Origin: Candidatus Altimarinota bacterium
GTDB lineage: Bacteria; Patescibacteriota; Gracilibacteria; UBA4473
Reading direction: 5' to 3'
DNA: 64,000 nt
Assembly: GCA_021734785.1 (NCBI GenBank)
Contig: JAIPIF010000003.1
Span: forward strand, 62,001 to 126,000
The notes below the pieces were generated by a model that was not told the origin of the DNA, made no database searches, and worked only from the letters and a program-made list of their open reading frames with translations. Shown here piece by piece: positions 9,599-18,783 of the stretch; position 1 is the stretch's first letter, and each line of letters opens with the position of its first letter. The position numbers were made by a program, and so were the translations under genes.

Positions 9599-10978
9599 AT
9601 GAAAAAACAAATTCTGGCGTTGTGTTCCCTCTTTTTGCTTCTGGGAGCTCCGGCAATCCTTCCCGCCTCTGCTCAGGGAATTTCTGGTTTTATCAGTGGA
9701 GAGCAGCAAAATGGCACCAGCGAGGGCCGGGGGGTGTTTCGGATTTTGCTAAACGCTATCAGCGGATGGCAAGACCTGCGAGAAGAACTCACGCGCCAGC
9801 GCGCCAATCTGGAATTTGAACGCAATTTTAACTTTCCCAATCTCCAGAAGTGGGAACAAAACCAGACACAGATCGAGACCCTGCAGCAGGAAATCGAGAA
9901 CCTTCGAACACAACTCAATGACCTGAGCCCCCAGGATCCGCAGGTCGATGCCCTTGTGCAATCCCTGGAGGAAAAACAACAGCGAGTGCAAGTCCTGCAG
10001 ACAGAAAGCGAACGACTCTACGCGGCGTACCAAACACGGCTCACCGAACAGGAAGAAAATATTGAAACCTATCGGGAAAATATCGACACCCTTGAAGAAG
10101 AAATCCAGCGCCAAAAAAATCTGGTCCAAACGTACTTTGAGCGTGTCGGGTGGAATGTGCTTTTCTTTCTTGGGATTTTGGTGGGACTGTTTTTGATGCG
10201 GTTTGTGTTTGCCAAAATTATTCTCAAACTCAATTCGGATAAAACAAAACGCCGCCGTGAGATTCTGCTCAATCTCAACCGGATGGTGTTTAACGTGATC
10301 ATCGCGATTGCAATTTTGACGATTTTGTTTTCGCAGTTTGTCAATCTTATCCCCTTTCTGCTGCTCTTGGGTACGGGGCTTTCTTTTGCGCTGCGGGACT
10401 CTATTTCTTCGTTTCTCGGGTGGCTAGTGATTGGCACGGACAAGGGCTACAAGGTGGGTGACATCATCAAAATCGGCGACATCACCTACGGCAAGGTCAA
10501 AGAAATCAGCCCCATGGTCACCTACCTCACAGACCTCACCCGGGGAGAAAAATCTGGCAAGGTCATCACCGTGCCCAACAAATTTATTTTCGAACAAAAA
10601 ATTCTCAACTACTCCCGCTGCCAACGCTGCATCCGAGACACGGTGGCGTTTTATTTGCTCCCCGAAACCGATCTGGATGCGGCAAAGAAATTATTTTTCC
10701 GAGTCCTCAAAAAAGTCGTCAAACCCGACAGTGAAGAACATCAAAAAGTTGCCACCCGACTCCAACGGTACTGTCAGTTTACAGAGGCAGAGACCCAGCT
10801 GCGCGTCTTTTTTGAGCCCGATGAAAATGCCGTGTTGATGAAGGGACGGTTTATCGTGTCGATGGACGAGATCGAAGAAGTTCGAGACCAGATCATTGAA
10901 ACCTATCTCAAAGAAGCCCAAAAAGACCCCGACATCATCCTGCGATACTGGGGTGCGGGCACCGAACCCATCAAATGA
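9599..10978 (+). CDS. MscS-family small-conductance mechanosensitive channel with long coiled coil
   Basis: 459 residues from ATG 9599 (ATG 9593 is equally possible); the longer frame from 9512 runs through a terminator and is rejected. A signal peptide (residues 1-26, ending ASA) is followed by a long coiled-coil region (about 60-180), then three membrane helices (about 186-206, 229-250, 252-282). The last is the pore-lining type, with the MscS pattern FALRDSISSFLGWLVIG followed by YKVGDIIKIGD at the start of the beta domain. MscS channels open under membrane tension and release solutes on osmotic downshock. A TATACT -10 box (9583-9588) sits 4-10 nt before the start, so the mRNA should be leaderless. 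The stop overlaps the next gene's start (ATGA). The large coiled coil distinguishes it from the second MscS at 44584. Confidence 0.92.
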   Translation: MKKQILALCSLFLLLGAPAILPASAQGISGFISGEQQNGTSEGRGVFRILLNAISGWQDLREELTRQRANLEFERNFNFPNLQKWEQNQTQIETLQQEIENLRTQLNDLSPQDPQVDALVQSLEEKQQRVQVLQTESERLYAAYQTRLTEQEENIETYRENIDTLEEEIQRQKNLVQTYFERVGWNVLFFLGILVGLFLMRFVFAKIILKLNSDKTKRRREILLNLNRMVFNVIIAIAILTILFSQFVNLIPFLLLLGTGLSFALRDSISSFLGWLVIGTDKGYKVGDIIKIGDITYGKVKEISPMVTYLTDLTRGEKSGKVITVPNKFIFEQKILNYSRCQRCIRDTVAFYLLPETDLDAAKKLFFRVLKKVVKPDSEEHQKVATRLQRYCQFTEAETQLRVFFEPDENAVLMKGRFIVSMDEIEEVRDQIIETYLKEAQKDPDIILRYWGAGTEPIK

Positions 10979-11466
10979 AACTCCTCCTGCTTTCGGACAC
11001 GCACGGGGCGATCGACCGGTTTGAGGTCGCTCTAAAAATGGCAGAAAAGTCTGAAATAAACCTCGTCGTCCACGCGGGAGATTTTGCGTTTGGGCGTGTA
11101 GCAGAGGTGATGAAGCTGTTTCCGGAAATGCAGTTCAAAATCGCCCGTGGCAATGCCGATACCGATGAGGAGATGGTGCGGGAGGTACAAAAACTCGCGA
11201 ACGTGGAGCTGGGGGAAGTGGTATTTTTCAAAGCGGGAGGAAAACAGTTTGCGATTTCGCACTTTGAGAGCGTGGCGGAAAACGAAGCAAAAAAACAGGG
11301 CAAAACAATCGATATTTTTGTCCACGGGCACACCCATCGCGCTGAGGCGAGAGAAGAAAATGGCGTCGCCGTGATCAATCCCGGCTCCCTGTACGAAGAT
11401 CCGTACGTGTGGACATTGCGCCTTCCTGAAATGAAATTGGAGCGGAAAATATTCGAGGAAGTCTAA
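10975..11466 (+). CDS. YfcE/MJ0936-type metallophosphoesterase
   Basis: 163 residues, full length for the calcineurin-like phosphodiesterase family. Metal-binding motifs are visible in order: LSDTHG (residues 6-11), HAGDF, GNAD, and the C-terminal HGHTHRAE followed by INPGSLYE. The family hydrolyses phosphodiesters with two divalent metals; the natural substrate is usually unknown. The start ATG overlaps the stop of the mscS-like gene by four bases, and uvrD follows 22 nt downstream, so it sits in a four-gene transcript. Cytoplasmic; no signal peptide. Confidence 0.92.
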   Translation: MKLLLLSDTHGAIDRFEVALKMAEKSEINLVVHAGDFAFGRVAEVMKLFPEMQFKIARGNADTDEEMVREVQKLANVELGEVVFFKAGGKQFAISHFESVAENEAKKQGKTIDIFVHGHTHRAEAREENGVAVINPGSLYEDPYVWTLRLPEMKLERKIFEEV

Positions 11467-11488
11467 ATTTTCTGCTACATTTCCCGTG

Positions 11489-14407
11489 ATGTCCCTGCTG
11501 GAAAATTTGAATCCTGCGCAAAAAAAAGCTGTCGAGCAGATCTACGGCCCGGTGCTGGTTCTTGCCGGTCCCGGTACGGGCAAAACACACCTGCTGACCG
11601 CGCGGATTGCGCACATTTTGGAGCAAACCGATGCCAATCCGCAGAACCTCCTGTGTCTGACTTTTACCAACGCCGCCGCCATCGAGATGCGTGAGCGGCT
11701 GAGGAAAACCATCGGTCCCGCCGCGTACCGCGTATGGATCGGGACATTTCATTCCTTCGCCGAGTGGGTGATGGAGCGGTACCCAGAGAAATTTCTGGAA
11801 CAAAAGCAGGGCCGCGAGCTCGCGGATGATTTGGCCAAAGCTCTCGCGTTTCAGACGGCGGTGAAGTCACAGCACTGGAAATATTTCCGTCCGGTGTACG
11901 ATGAGCTGGCAGACCAAAATGATGTCCTGCAGGCAATTTCGAAATTGAAACGCGAACACGTCTCGCCGGAGAAATTTCGGGAGCTCATTCCCGAGGAAAA
12001 AAAACGCCTCGAAGCAGATCCGGACAATCTGTATCAGCGGAAATACAAAGACTTTGCTCCCGGCGACTGGAAACCGCACAAACGCGAACAGATCGATCGA
12101 AAGGTCGAAAAAATGGAGGAATTTAGCCGTCTTTGGGAGGCGTACGAGGATGCGATGAAAAAACGTGGTGGCTACGATTTCGATGATCTGATCGACTGGG
12201 TGACGGAGGTACTTGGCAAAGATGAAGCCCTGCGCCTGGATCTGCAGGAACAATTTCAGTGGGTGCTGGTGGACGAGTACCAGGACACAAACACCGCGCA
12301 GAATGAAATCGTCTGGGCCCTCACCGACTACGAGCAGGCAAATGTGTTTGCCGTGGGCGATGACGACCAGTCGATCTACCGATTTCAGGGAGCGAGCACC
12401 GAAAACATTCGCCAATTTCGAGAAAAATTCCCAGACCGCGTCGAAATCGCACTGGAAGAAAACTACCGCTCTGGGCAAAACATTCTGGATGCGGCGTTTG
12501 CAAGTGTACGGAAAAACATTGATCGCGCCGATCCCGACAGAACCCTGACGGCTGCTGGGGAGAATCGAACTTTTGAAGGCAAAATCGAACGGGTCTCCCT
12601 CGGATCCCGTGCCGCCGAGCAGACACATCTGGTCGAGCAGATTCGTGAGGCAATGAAAGCCGGAACAGAGCCAAACGAGATCGCCGTACTCGTGCGCAAA
12701 AACCGAGAGATCGAAGAACTGGCAAAAATGCTCCCGCGGTTTGGAATTCCCGTGGCCGCGAGTCTGCGGGGCAATATTTTTGACGATGAGCATGTCCGAC
12801 GCGCGGTGCAGCTGCTAAAGGTCTTTCTCTCCCCAGAGCTGGACGACACGGTGTTTGACCTGCTGCACGCGCCGTGGTGGGACATCCCCGCCGAGGAACT
12901 TTTGAAACTGTCTCTCGCACACGACGGCGCTCCGGGATCACTGGTCAAAAAATTACTGGAGAAAAATCCCGAAGGAAATGTGGGGGAATTTCTTGATTTC
13001 CTGGCACACGCACGCAAAAATTTCTGGCATGCTCGGCCAGAGGTGCTGTCAGAAAAATTGCTGTACGATTCGGGGATGATGGACTTCTTGGTGCGGGAGC
13101 AAAACACCTCTTCGCTCGCGGCTGTGCGCAAACTTCTTGATTGGATCACGGATCAGCGTTGCGAGAAATTGGAAGAAATCTTGGAACGAGTGACGTTACT
13201 CGAAACCTTTCAGATAAAAGTCCGCCCCGATCCCCTCCCCGCAGACCAGCGGAGCGTGCATTTGTTGACCGCTCACGGGGCCAAAGGACGTGAGTTTGAT
13301 GTGATCCTCATTCCCGGCCTCTGCGATCGCACCTGGGGCAATCCACGCGGCGGGCATTCAAATGTGCCACTGCCACAACTGTTTCACGACACGCACGAGG
13401 CAAATGAGGAAGAACGACGCCTCTTCTTTGTCGCGCTCACACGGGCCCGGAAAAAAATCGCCCTCTCCCACGCCACACAAAATGCCGCGGGTCGCGACAC
13501 CGCTCCGTCAATGTTTTGGTATGAGATTCCGGAGGGACTCGCCACGGATTTGGAAACAGAAGAAATTGAGGAAAAAACGCAAGCGCTCCTGCCGGTACTT
13601 CTCAGGGCGGGAAAAGAGTTATTGCTGACCTCCGGGGAAAAGACGCTCCTGCAAGAGCGGGCACGAGCGTTTGTCTGGTCGGCCACCGCGCTCCAGAATT
13701 ATCTCGAGTGTCCGCGGCGGTTTTTGTTTCAAAATCTGTACCGCATGCCCCGCAATCCCCGCCCCGAACCCCAGATCGCCCTGGGAATCGCCCTGCACGA
13801 AGCGCTCGAGCGGACCCTCCGAGAGGAGATTTCGTTGAAAAAATTACAGGGAAATTTTGAACGCGCACTCCGAGGACAAAACCTCTCCCACTCAGACTTC
13901 ACACGACTCCTCCAGCACGGAGGGGAAATTCTCGAGCAAAATTTCACGGAAAAATCGGACACCTGGCGAGCCGAAAATGTCAAAACCGAATTTCAGTTTG
14001 GGCAGTTTTCTCCGGACATTCAGGGCATTCGCGTCACCGGTAAGGCCGACAAAATTGTCTTTTTGGATGATGGAAAAACACAGGTCAAAATCGTGGACTA
14101 CAAATCCGGAAAACCGCGCCCCATCCGCGAAGGCGAACGCGCGTGGCGGCAGCTGGTGTTTTATGATCTGCTGGCACGAGCGTCGAAACAAATTTGGACG
14201 GTGCAGAGTTGTGAACTCGAATTTCTCACCCCCGACAGTGCGGGCAAGCTTGGGAGCAGGGTTTTGGAAGTCTCAGGAGAAGACCGAAAGACGGTAACGA
14301 CCGAGCTCAAAACCGCGCACGAAAAAATTCAAAATCTGGAATTCCCGCTGGTGGAAAATCCAGAAAATGATCCCGACCTCGAGTTTTGGCAGAATTTTGG
14401 AAAATGA
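11489..14407 (+). CDS. UvrD/PcrA-like SF1A helicase with C-terminal PD-(D/E)XK nuclease domain
   Basis: 972 residues, longer than UvrD (about 720) because a nuclease domain is appended. Helicase motifs: Walker A GPGTGKT near residue 29, VDEYQDTN (motif II), VGDDDQSIYRFQGA (motif III), LLTAHGAKGREFDVI (motif V) and FFVALTRARKK (motif VI). From about residue 730 a PDDEXK_1 (AddB/RecB-type) domain follows: SATALQNYLECPRRFLF, LGIALHEALE, and the catalytic strand with GKADKI followed by VKIVDYKSGK. Only one Cys is seen near the position of the AddB-type iron-sulfur cluster, so a cluster is unlikely. The architecture suggests a combined unwinding and end-resecting enzyme for double-strand break repair. 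ATG 11489 is preferred over GTG 11486; TACATT lies 7 nt upstream. It overlaps the GNAT gene by ATGA. Confidence 0.93.
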   Translation: MSLLENLNPAQKKAVEQIYGPVLVLAGPGTGKTHLLTARIAHILEQTDANPQNLLCLTFTNAAAIEMRERLRKTIGPAAYRVWIGTFHSFAEWVMERYPEKFLEQKQGRELADDLAKALAFQTAVKSQHWKYFRPVYDELADQNDVLQAISKLKREHVSPEKFRELIPEEKKRLEADPDNLYQRKYKDFAPGDWKPHKREQIDRKVEKMEEFSRLWEAYEDAMKKRGGYDFDDLIDWVTEVLGKDEALRLDLQEQFQWVLVDEYQDTNTAQNEIVWALTDYEQANVFAVGDDDQSIYRFQGASTENIRQFREKFPDRVEIALEENYRSGQNILDAAFASVRKNIDRADPDRTLTAAGENRTFEGKIERVSLGSRAAEQTHLVEQIREAMKAGTEPNEIAVLVRKNREIEELAKMLPRFGIPVAASLRGNIFDDEHVRRAVQLLKVFLSPELDDTVFDLLHAPWWDIPAEELLKLSLAHDGAPGSLVKKLLEKNPEGNVGEFLDFLAHARKNFWHARPEVLSEKLLYDSGMMDFLVREQNTSSLAAVRKLLDWITDQRCEKLEEILERVTLLETFQIKVRPDPLPADQRSVHLLTAHGAKGREFDVILIPGLCDRTWGNPRGGHSNVPLPQLFHDTHEANEEERRLFFVALTRARKKIALSHATQNAAGRDTAPSMFWYEIPEGLATDLETEEIEEKTQALLPVLLRAGKELLLTSGEKTLLQERARAFVWSATALQNYLECPRRFLFQNLYRMPRNPRPEPQIALGIALHEALERTLREEISLKKLQGNFERALRGQNLSHSDFTRLLQHGGEILEQNFTEKSDTWRAENVKTEFQFGQFSPDIQGIRVTGKADKIVFLDDGKTQVKIVDYKSGKPRPIREGERAWRQLVFYDLLARASKQIWTVQSCELEFLTPDSAGKLGSRVLEVSGEDRKTVTTELKTAHEKIQNLEFPLVENPENDPDLEFWQNFGK

Positions 14408-14838
14408 TTGCCTTCAAAAAAGCCACTGACGAGGAACAAAAAGCCGCTTGGCGCATCCATCGAGCTCGACACAGCTGGATCGGCGACTGGAATGCATTTT
14501 CTCATTGTTGGATTGCTACTGAAAACGGACAAATTGTGTCCACCTTGCGTGAACAGTTTTATCCAGGGGGAGAATTTGGAGAAAAAGAACGCTGGATTTT
14601 TAATGTTTGGGTACGAAAAGGTTGGCGGGGGAAAAAACTCGGACAAAAACTCATTCAATTTTATCTGGATACCAAAGATCCGCCGATTATTTTTCTGGAT
14701 TGCCGAGAGAGTCTTGAACCATACTACCAAAAACTTGGGTTTACAGAAAGAGTTTCCCTGACACCAGAAGAAAAAGCAAAGATTCTTATCACCGACGAAC
14801 CCTCTCAGGTTATTCTCTGCCGAAAAAAAACTGTTTGA
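14404..14838 (+). CDS. GNAT-family N-acetyltransferase
   Basis: 144 residues from ATG 14404, which overlaps the uvrD stop as ATGA. The fold pattern fits GNAT: a central strand (ERWIFNVWV) followed by the acetyl-CoA loop RKGWRGKKLGQKLIQF (RxxGxG-like), then a strand IIFLDCRES and the typical end LEPYYQKLGF. The substrate cannot be predicted. Last gene of the mscS-MPE-uvrD-GNAT run; no clear terminator follows. Confidence 0.82.
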   Translation: MIAFKKATDEEQKAAWRIHRARHSWIGDWNAFSHCWIATENGQIVSTLREQFYPGGEFGEKERWIFNVWVRKGWRGKKLGQKLIQFYLDTKDPPIIFLDCRESLEPYYQKLGFTERVSLTPEEKAKILITDEPSQVILCRKKTV

Positions 14839-14912
14839 ATTCTTTTTCTTCACTGATTTTGGACAAGCCAGCATGACAAAAAATGTTTTTTGAAACGCCT
14901 CCGATCTCCTTT

Positions 14913-14940
14913 TTGAAAATTGAAAATTGAAAATTGAAAT
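14913..14940. repeat. Four heptamer direct repeats TTGAAAA
   Basis: Four head-to-tail copies of TTGAAAA (last one TTGAAAT) lie between the convergent GNAT and sortase genes, six bases from the sortase stop codon. It may be slippage-derived; no function is evident. Confidence 0.85.
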
Positions 14941-14946
14941 TTGATT

Positions 14947-15852
14947 TCACTCCACCGCGATGAGATCCCCCGTCCAGATCAGACGATTTTTATTGGTCCC
15001 CACGGGGGTACAGGTCATCAGCGTGATTATCCGGCGATCGACGGGTTGAGAGAGAACCGACGTCTCCGTGGGCGGAATGACTTTTGATCCCGTCAATTCA
15101 TACACGTACTTTTTCCCTTCCCAGTAGATTTCCACTGTATCGCCTGTTTTGAGCTCGTGCAGCAGCGCAAAGACATCTTTGTACCGGCCATCATCCCAGG
15201 CGTAGTACGAGGAATGTCCTGTCACAAAGAGGTTTCCGGCATTGCCCGGCATGTGCGAAATCGGATGCACGACCGCGCCATCCTTGAGTCCTTTTTGAAT
15301 GTTATTTTCCAGATTGTTCCAGTTTTTGTGACTGGGCACGGTCACCAGCGGCACATTTTTTCCGATTCGTGGCAGGACGATCCGGTTGTCTGAGGGATGC
15401 ACCGTGAGGTCGGAAAAAACTTTTTGAGCTTGGTTTTGTGGTTGGATTTTTTTGTTGCGAAAGGGCGTGCGGCGTTTTTCGATTTTCTCCACTTTTGGCG
15501 TTTCCTCTTTTTTCGGAGAAAACACAGAAGCCTGCATCTGCTCTGCCTTGTACTCCACGATCTGTGAGTACGCGGAGATGTTCATCCCCACATGCGTCAT
15601 CCCCCACGCGCCCAGGGTCGTCAGACAAAAAATCGCGAGATCTTTCCAGAGCGGGCGTCGCTTTTTGATCTTGAAATCAAAGACGGCTCTGGGGGGAGGC
15701 GTTCTTTTCTTTCCAAAGAGATTTTGTTCTTTGGGCTGAATTTTCTGCGGTTTGCGTTGGAACTCCCAGTAATCTGCGAAGCTCAACTGATCGCTTTTAT
15801 CTTCGACCTGTGGCCGACGAGATGTATTGAATTGAATTTTCTGTTGTTTCAT
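14947..15852 (-). CDS. Sortase (class D/E-like transpeptidase)
   Basis: 301 residues from the ATG at 15852. The frame extends upstream, but that part contains the promoter. There is a cytoplasmic basic N-terminus, one membrane helix (about residues 71-93), a charged linker, and a sortase domain with the catalytic triad visible: His213 in FVTGHSSYY, Cys281 in LMTCTP, Arg290 in NRLIWTG. Sortases cut secreted proteins at an LPXTG-like signal and join them to cell wall or pilin acceptors. I see no LPXTG protein in this window, so its substrates lie elsewhere. The trpS stop is 28 nt beyond the promoter. Confidence 0.92.
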   Translation of the reverse strand: MKQQKIQFNTSRRPQVEDKSDQLSFADYWEFQRKPQKIQPKEQNLFGKKRTPPPRAVFDFKIKKRRPLWKDLAIFCLTTLGAWGMTHVGMNISAYSQIVEYKAEQMQASVFSPKKEETPKVEKIEKRRTPFRNKKIQPQNQAQKVFSDLTVHPSDNRIVLPRIGKNVPLVTVPSHKNWNNLENNIQKGLKDGAVVHPISHMPGNAGNLFVTGHSSYYAWDDGRYKDVFALLHELKTGDTVEIYWEGKKYVYELTGSKVIPPTETSVLSQPVDRRIITLMTCTPVGTNKNRLIWTGDLIAVE

Positions 15853-15874
15853 GAATCCCAAAAGAAATCCGGAC

Positions 15875-15903
15875 ATTGTACCAGATTTCATGCGGTCTTT
15901 CAA
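15875..15903 (-). promoter_or_regulatory. Promoter of the sortase gene
   Basis: On the minus strand TTGAAA (15898-15903), 17-bp spacer, TACAAT (15875-15880). The upstream in-frame ATGs fall inside this element, which fixes the start at 15852. Confidence 0.87.
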
Positions 15904-15930
15904 GTGTTTACTGTTGCCGAAAGAGAAGAT

Positions 15931-16899
15931 TTACTGCGAAATACCAATCGATTTTTTGACCTGTTCCAACTTTTTTTCTGCGATCGCGGCGGCTTTCTCC
16001 GCCCCCGCCTGCATAATTTTTTCCACGGAGGCAAAATCTTTTTCCAGTTTCGCCCGTTTTTGTCGGGCCTCGGAAAAGTATTCCCACACCAGCGCAAACA
16101 ACTGCTTTTTGGATGCTCCAAATCCAATTTCGCCAGATTTGTATTGGCGTTCAAGTGTTTTGAGATTGGGATTTTCAAAGAGTCGATGAAACGCAAACAC
16201 GGGACAGCTCTCTGGGTCAATTGGCTCCCCGAGCGGAATGGAGTCGGTTTTGATCGACAGGATTTTTTTCTGTAAAACTTTTTCGTCCGCAAAAATCTCG
16301 ATCGTGTTGCCGTACGATTTGGACATTTTTTGGCCGTCGAGTCCGGGGATCGTTTGGACTTCTTTGGCAATTTTTGGTTCGGGAAGATGAAACACTTCGC
16401 CAAACTGCGTGTTCCATTTCTGCGCAATGTCGCGTGCCATCTCGACGTGCTGTTTTTGATCTTTTCCCACCGGCACCTGATCGGCGTCGTAGAGGAGAAT
16501 ATCGGCTGCCATCAGCATCGGATAGGTAAACAGTCCCGCGTTTGTTTCGAGTCCTTTGGCCTTTTTGTCTTTGAAGCTGTGCGCCCGCTCCAGCATCCCC
16601 AGCGGTGCCAGACACATGAGAAACCACGCAAGTTCGGAATGGGCCGACACATCCGACTGCCGCCAAAATAACGATTTCTCAGGATCAAGCCCGAGCGCCA
16701 GGTAGTCGAGCAGAATATTTTTCTGATTTTTGCGAAAGGTCTCGGGATCACGGACGGTCGTAAAGGCATGCAGATCCGCGATGAAAAAAAACATTTCATT
16801 CCCCTGCTCCTGCGCGGAAATCATGGGGCGGATTGCACCGAAGAAGTTTCCCCAGTGCAGTGATCCACTCGGCTGGATGCCGGTCAAAATTCGTGTCAT
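15931..16899 (-). CDS. trpS: Tryptophanyl-tRNA synthetase
   Basis: 322 residues, normal length for bacterial TrpRS. Class I signature PSGSLHWGN (HIGH-like) near the N-terminus and KMSKS in GQKMSKSYGN; also LMAADILLYDADQVPVG, which lines the Trp/ATP site in the family. It charges tRNA-Trp in the cytoplasm. The start is the ATG at 16899, giving the usual TrpRS beginning MTRILTGIQPSG. A TACAAT box (16907-16912) lies only 7 nt upstream, so the mRNA is probably leaderless; the -35 is weak. The 17-mer spanning the -10 box and ATG is identical to that of ruvB. Confidence 0.97.
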   Translation of the reverse strand: MTRILTGIQPSGSLHWGNFFGAIRPMISAQEQGNEMFFFIADLHAFTTVRDPETFRKNQKNILLDYLALGLDPEKSLFWRQSDVSAHSELAWFLMCLAPLGMLERAHSFKDKKAKGLETNAGLFTYPMLMAADILLYDADQVPVGKDQKQHVEMARDIAQKWNTQFGEVFHLPEPKIAKEVQTIPGLDGQKMSKSYGNTIEIFADEKVLQKKILSIKTDSIPLGEPIDPESCPVFAFHRLFENPNLKTLERQYKSGEIGFGASKKQLFALVWEYFSEARQKRAKLEKDFASVEKIMQAGAEKAAAIAEKKLEQVKKSIGISQ

Positions 16900-16906
16900 C
16901 GCGCTG

Positions 16907-16912
16907 ATTGTA
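16907..16912 (-). promoter_or_regulatory. -10 box of trpS, 7 nt from the start codon
   Basis: TACAAT on the minus strand, preceded by GG. The -35 region is T-rich and not clearly defined. The close spacing predicts a leaderless transcript. Confidence 0.65.
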
Positions 16913-16924
16913 CCGATTTCCGAC

Positions 16925-16967
16925 AAAAAGAAAAGATGCCCATTCTCGAGAGAACGAGCATCTTTTT
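16925..16967 (-). terminator. Terminator of the fasciclin gene
   Basis: Read on the minus strand: arms AAAGATGC and GCATCTTT enclose a second inverted pair around TCGA, followed by TTTTCTTTTT. It lies between the fasciclin stop and the trpS promoter. Confidence 0.78.
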
Positions 16968-16992
16968 GTGGAAAGAAAAGGTGATTTCCGTC

Positions 16993-18783
16993 CTAGTCAA
17001 TCACGCGATCAATTACATGGATCACGCCATTGATGCCGGAAATATCTGGGGCCAGCACTGCTCCGTTTTCAATTCTTGTCGTGTTTCCTGCTTCAACCGA
17101 AACCTTTCCGCCTCGGAAATTTTGTAGTTGGGTCACGTTTTCCGTGCGCAAACGGTTTGTGTCAAAACGGCCCATCACGATGTGGTTTCGCAGCACAGCT
17201 CGAAGGGCCTCGCGATTATCGAGCAATTCTCGAAAGCGCACCTCCCCCAAAGCCTCAAAGGCCTCATTGGACGGAACAAAAAGGGTCACATCTGTCTGAA
17301 TGCCCGCCAAATCATCCTTGAGTCCAGCGACGACCAGCGCTTCTTCAAATCGATCCATCGCAGGGCTCTGCTCGAGAATGGAAACGACCGATTCATTTTT
17401 GTATCTCTCTCGTTCTCGAGAAATATTCGGAAGCAGATTTCGTTCAAAATTATCCTGGGTCCATTCCCATTGCCTGTTCATAGGGAAAACGATTTTTCCG
17501 TCTCTGTCTGTCACTACTTGTGTGTCATAAACATCGAGTTCTATGACGTCTCCGAGGTTTCCTTCATTGCGAACAAACTCACTGACGAAATGCAGTACCC
17601 CATTATTGGCCTGAATATCAGTGCTGAGTAAAGAAGTCTTGGAGAGAAATCGATCCGATCCTGCTGCCGTTTTGATCTGTAAAAATCCGTCAAGATTTTT
17701 GTCTCTTGCCCAGGCTTCCCGAAAGTCTCGTTTGTACATTTCCTGAGGCAAAATATGCGCCTGTATAATGCGAGACATGAGTTCGGGACTCTTCTCCACT
17801 CGAGACATCGCGCGGGGATCCATGTTGTCAAAATATTCATCCACGGGGACAAATATCGTTACATCCTCCGCATCTCGAAGGTATTGCAGCCATCCGGTAT
17901 CCTTCAGCCATTCGGTAAACTTCGTTGCCATGCCAGAATCAATCAAGACCTGCGCCACCGTTTTATTTGTAAAATCGACGTCGATTGTATTCTTGAGAGG
18001 CTCGACATAAAATGATTTCAGAGAAGTGGAGCTTCTCCCCATTCGTTGGTAGGACAAGACCCTTTGGATATCTCCGAAATTGACATCCGATCCTCGGTAC
18101 AGAGAAAAACGAGGCGGCATGATGACGCTGTCTATCAAGTGAAAATAGGCATTCCCCACGTGAAGATTTTTTGCGACGAGATCCGCATCTCCGATGGAGA
18201 GACGATTTCGTCCACTTTTATCCATACGAATGTTGGTATTGGCAAGCGTCGAAAAGACAGTGTTGCCAAAGGGAATCTCCTCAAACATCATTTTTCGAGG
18301 GACGATGTGGTTGAGCAGAAACGCCTGCATACGAACCACATTTCCGCTCTGGTAATCCTGAAGTTTGTCTTCCATTCGATCAAACGCTTCATTTGTTGGG
18401 ACAAAAACCGTGGCCCCCTCTGCGGTATACAAGAGGAAATCAAGATTCGTTGCCTGAAGCCAAGTCGCAAATCTTTCCAGAGGTGGCTCAAACCGGATAG
18501 CTTCCTCCAGGGAAGGTCCAAAACTAGAAGGAACTTCGTCATACCGGAAATTTAAATCATCCTCTGTAAACAAATTTCCCTCATATCGATACCGATTATT
18601 GAACTGATACCGATTATTGAAGTATTGATCCTGCGTCTCGAAGTACGAAGACTGAGCAACCATAACGCCGGGGGTCTCTCCCCTTGCGTCTTGTGGCTCC
18701 TGTGCCAGCACGGTGCTGGTGCTAAAAACTCCTGCCAAGAGAAAGAACAAGGTCAGAAGGGAAAAAAGAACAGACGAAACCAT
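16993..18783 (-). CDS. Secreted protein with three fasciclin (FAS1) domains
   Basis: 596 residues if translation starts at the ATG at 18783 (MVSSVLFSLLTLFFLLAG..., signal peptide ending LAQ). An ATG at 18867 would add 28 residues with basic and Cys residues and is a real alternative, because the short form lacks a positive n-region. Three FAS1 repeats follow, each with the H1/H2 marks of the family (TVFVPTNEAF ... HIVP; TIFVPVDEYF ... HILP; TLFVPSNEAF ... NHIV). FAS1 domains mediate cell adhesion. The region before the first domain has Tyr/Asn-rich repeats (QYFNNRYQFNNRYRYE). Its 5' region is unusually structured (separate entry). Confidence 0.93.
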   Translation of the reverse strand: MVSSVLFSLLTLFFLLAGVFSTSTVLAQEPQDARGETPGVMVAQSSYFETQDQYFNNRYQFNNRYRYEGNLFTEDDLNFRYDEVPSSFGPSLEEAIRFEPPLERFATWLQATNLDFLLYTAEGATVFVPTNEAFDRMEDKLQDYQSGNVVRMQAFLLNHIVPRKMMFEEIPFGNTVFSTLANTNIRMDKSGRNRLSIGDADLVAKNLHVGNAYFHLIDSVIMPPRFSLYRGSDVNFGDIQRVLSYQRMGRSSTSLKSFYVEPLKNTIDVDFTNKTVAQVLIDSGMATKFTEWLKDTGWLQYLRDAEDVTIFVPVDEYFDNMDPRAMSRVEKSPELMSRIIQAHILPQEMYKRDFREAWARDKNLDGFLQIKTAAGSDRFLSKTSLLSTDIQANNGVLHFVSEFVRNEGNLGDVIELDVYDTQVVTDRDGKIVFPMNRQWEWTQDNFERNLLPNISRERERYKNESVVSILEQSPAMDRFEEALVVAGLKDDLAGIQTDVTLFVPSNEAFEALGEVRFRELLDNREALRAVLRNHIVMGRFDTNRLRTENVTQLQNFRGGKVSVEAGNTTRIENGAVLAPDISGINGVIHVIDRVID

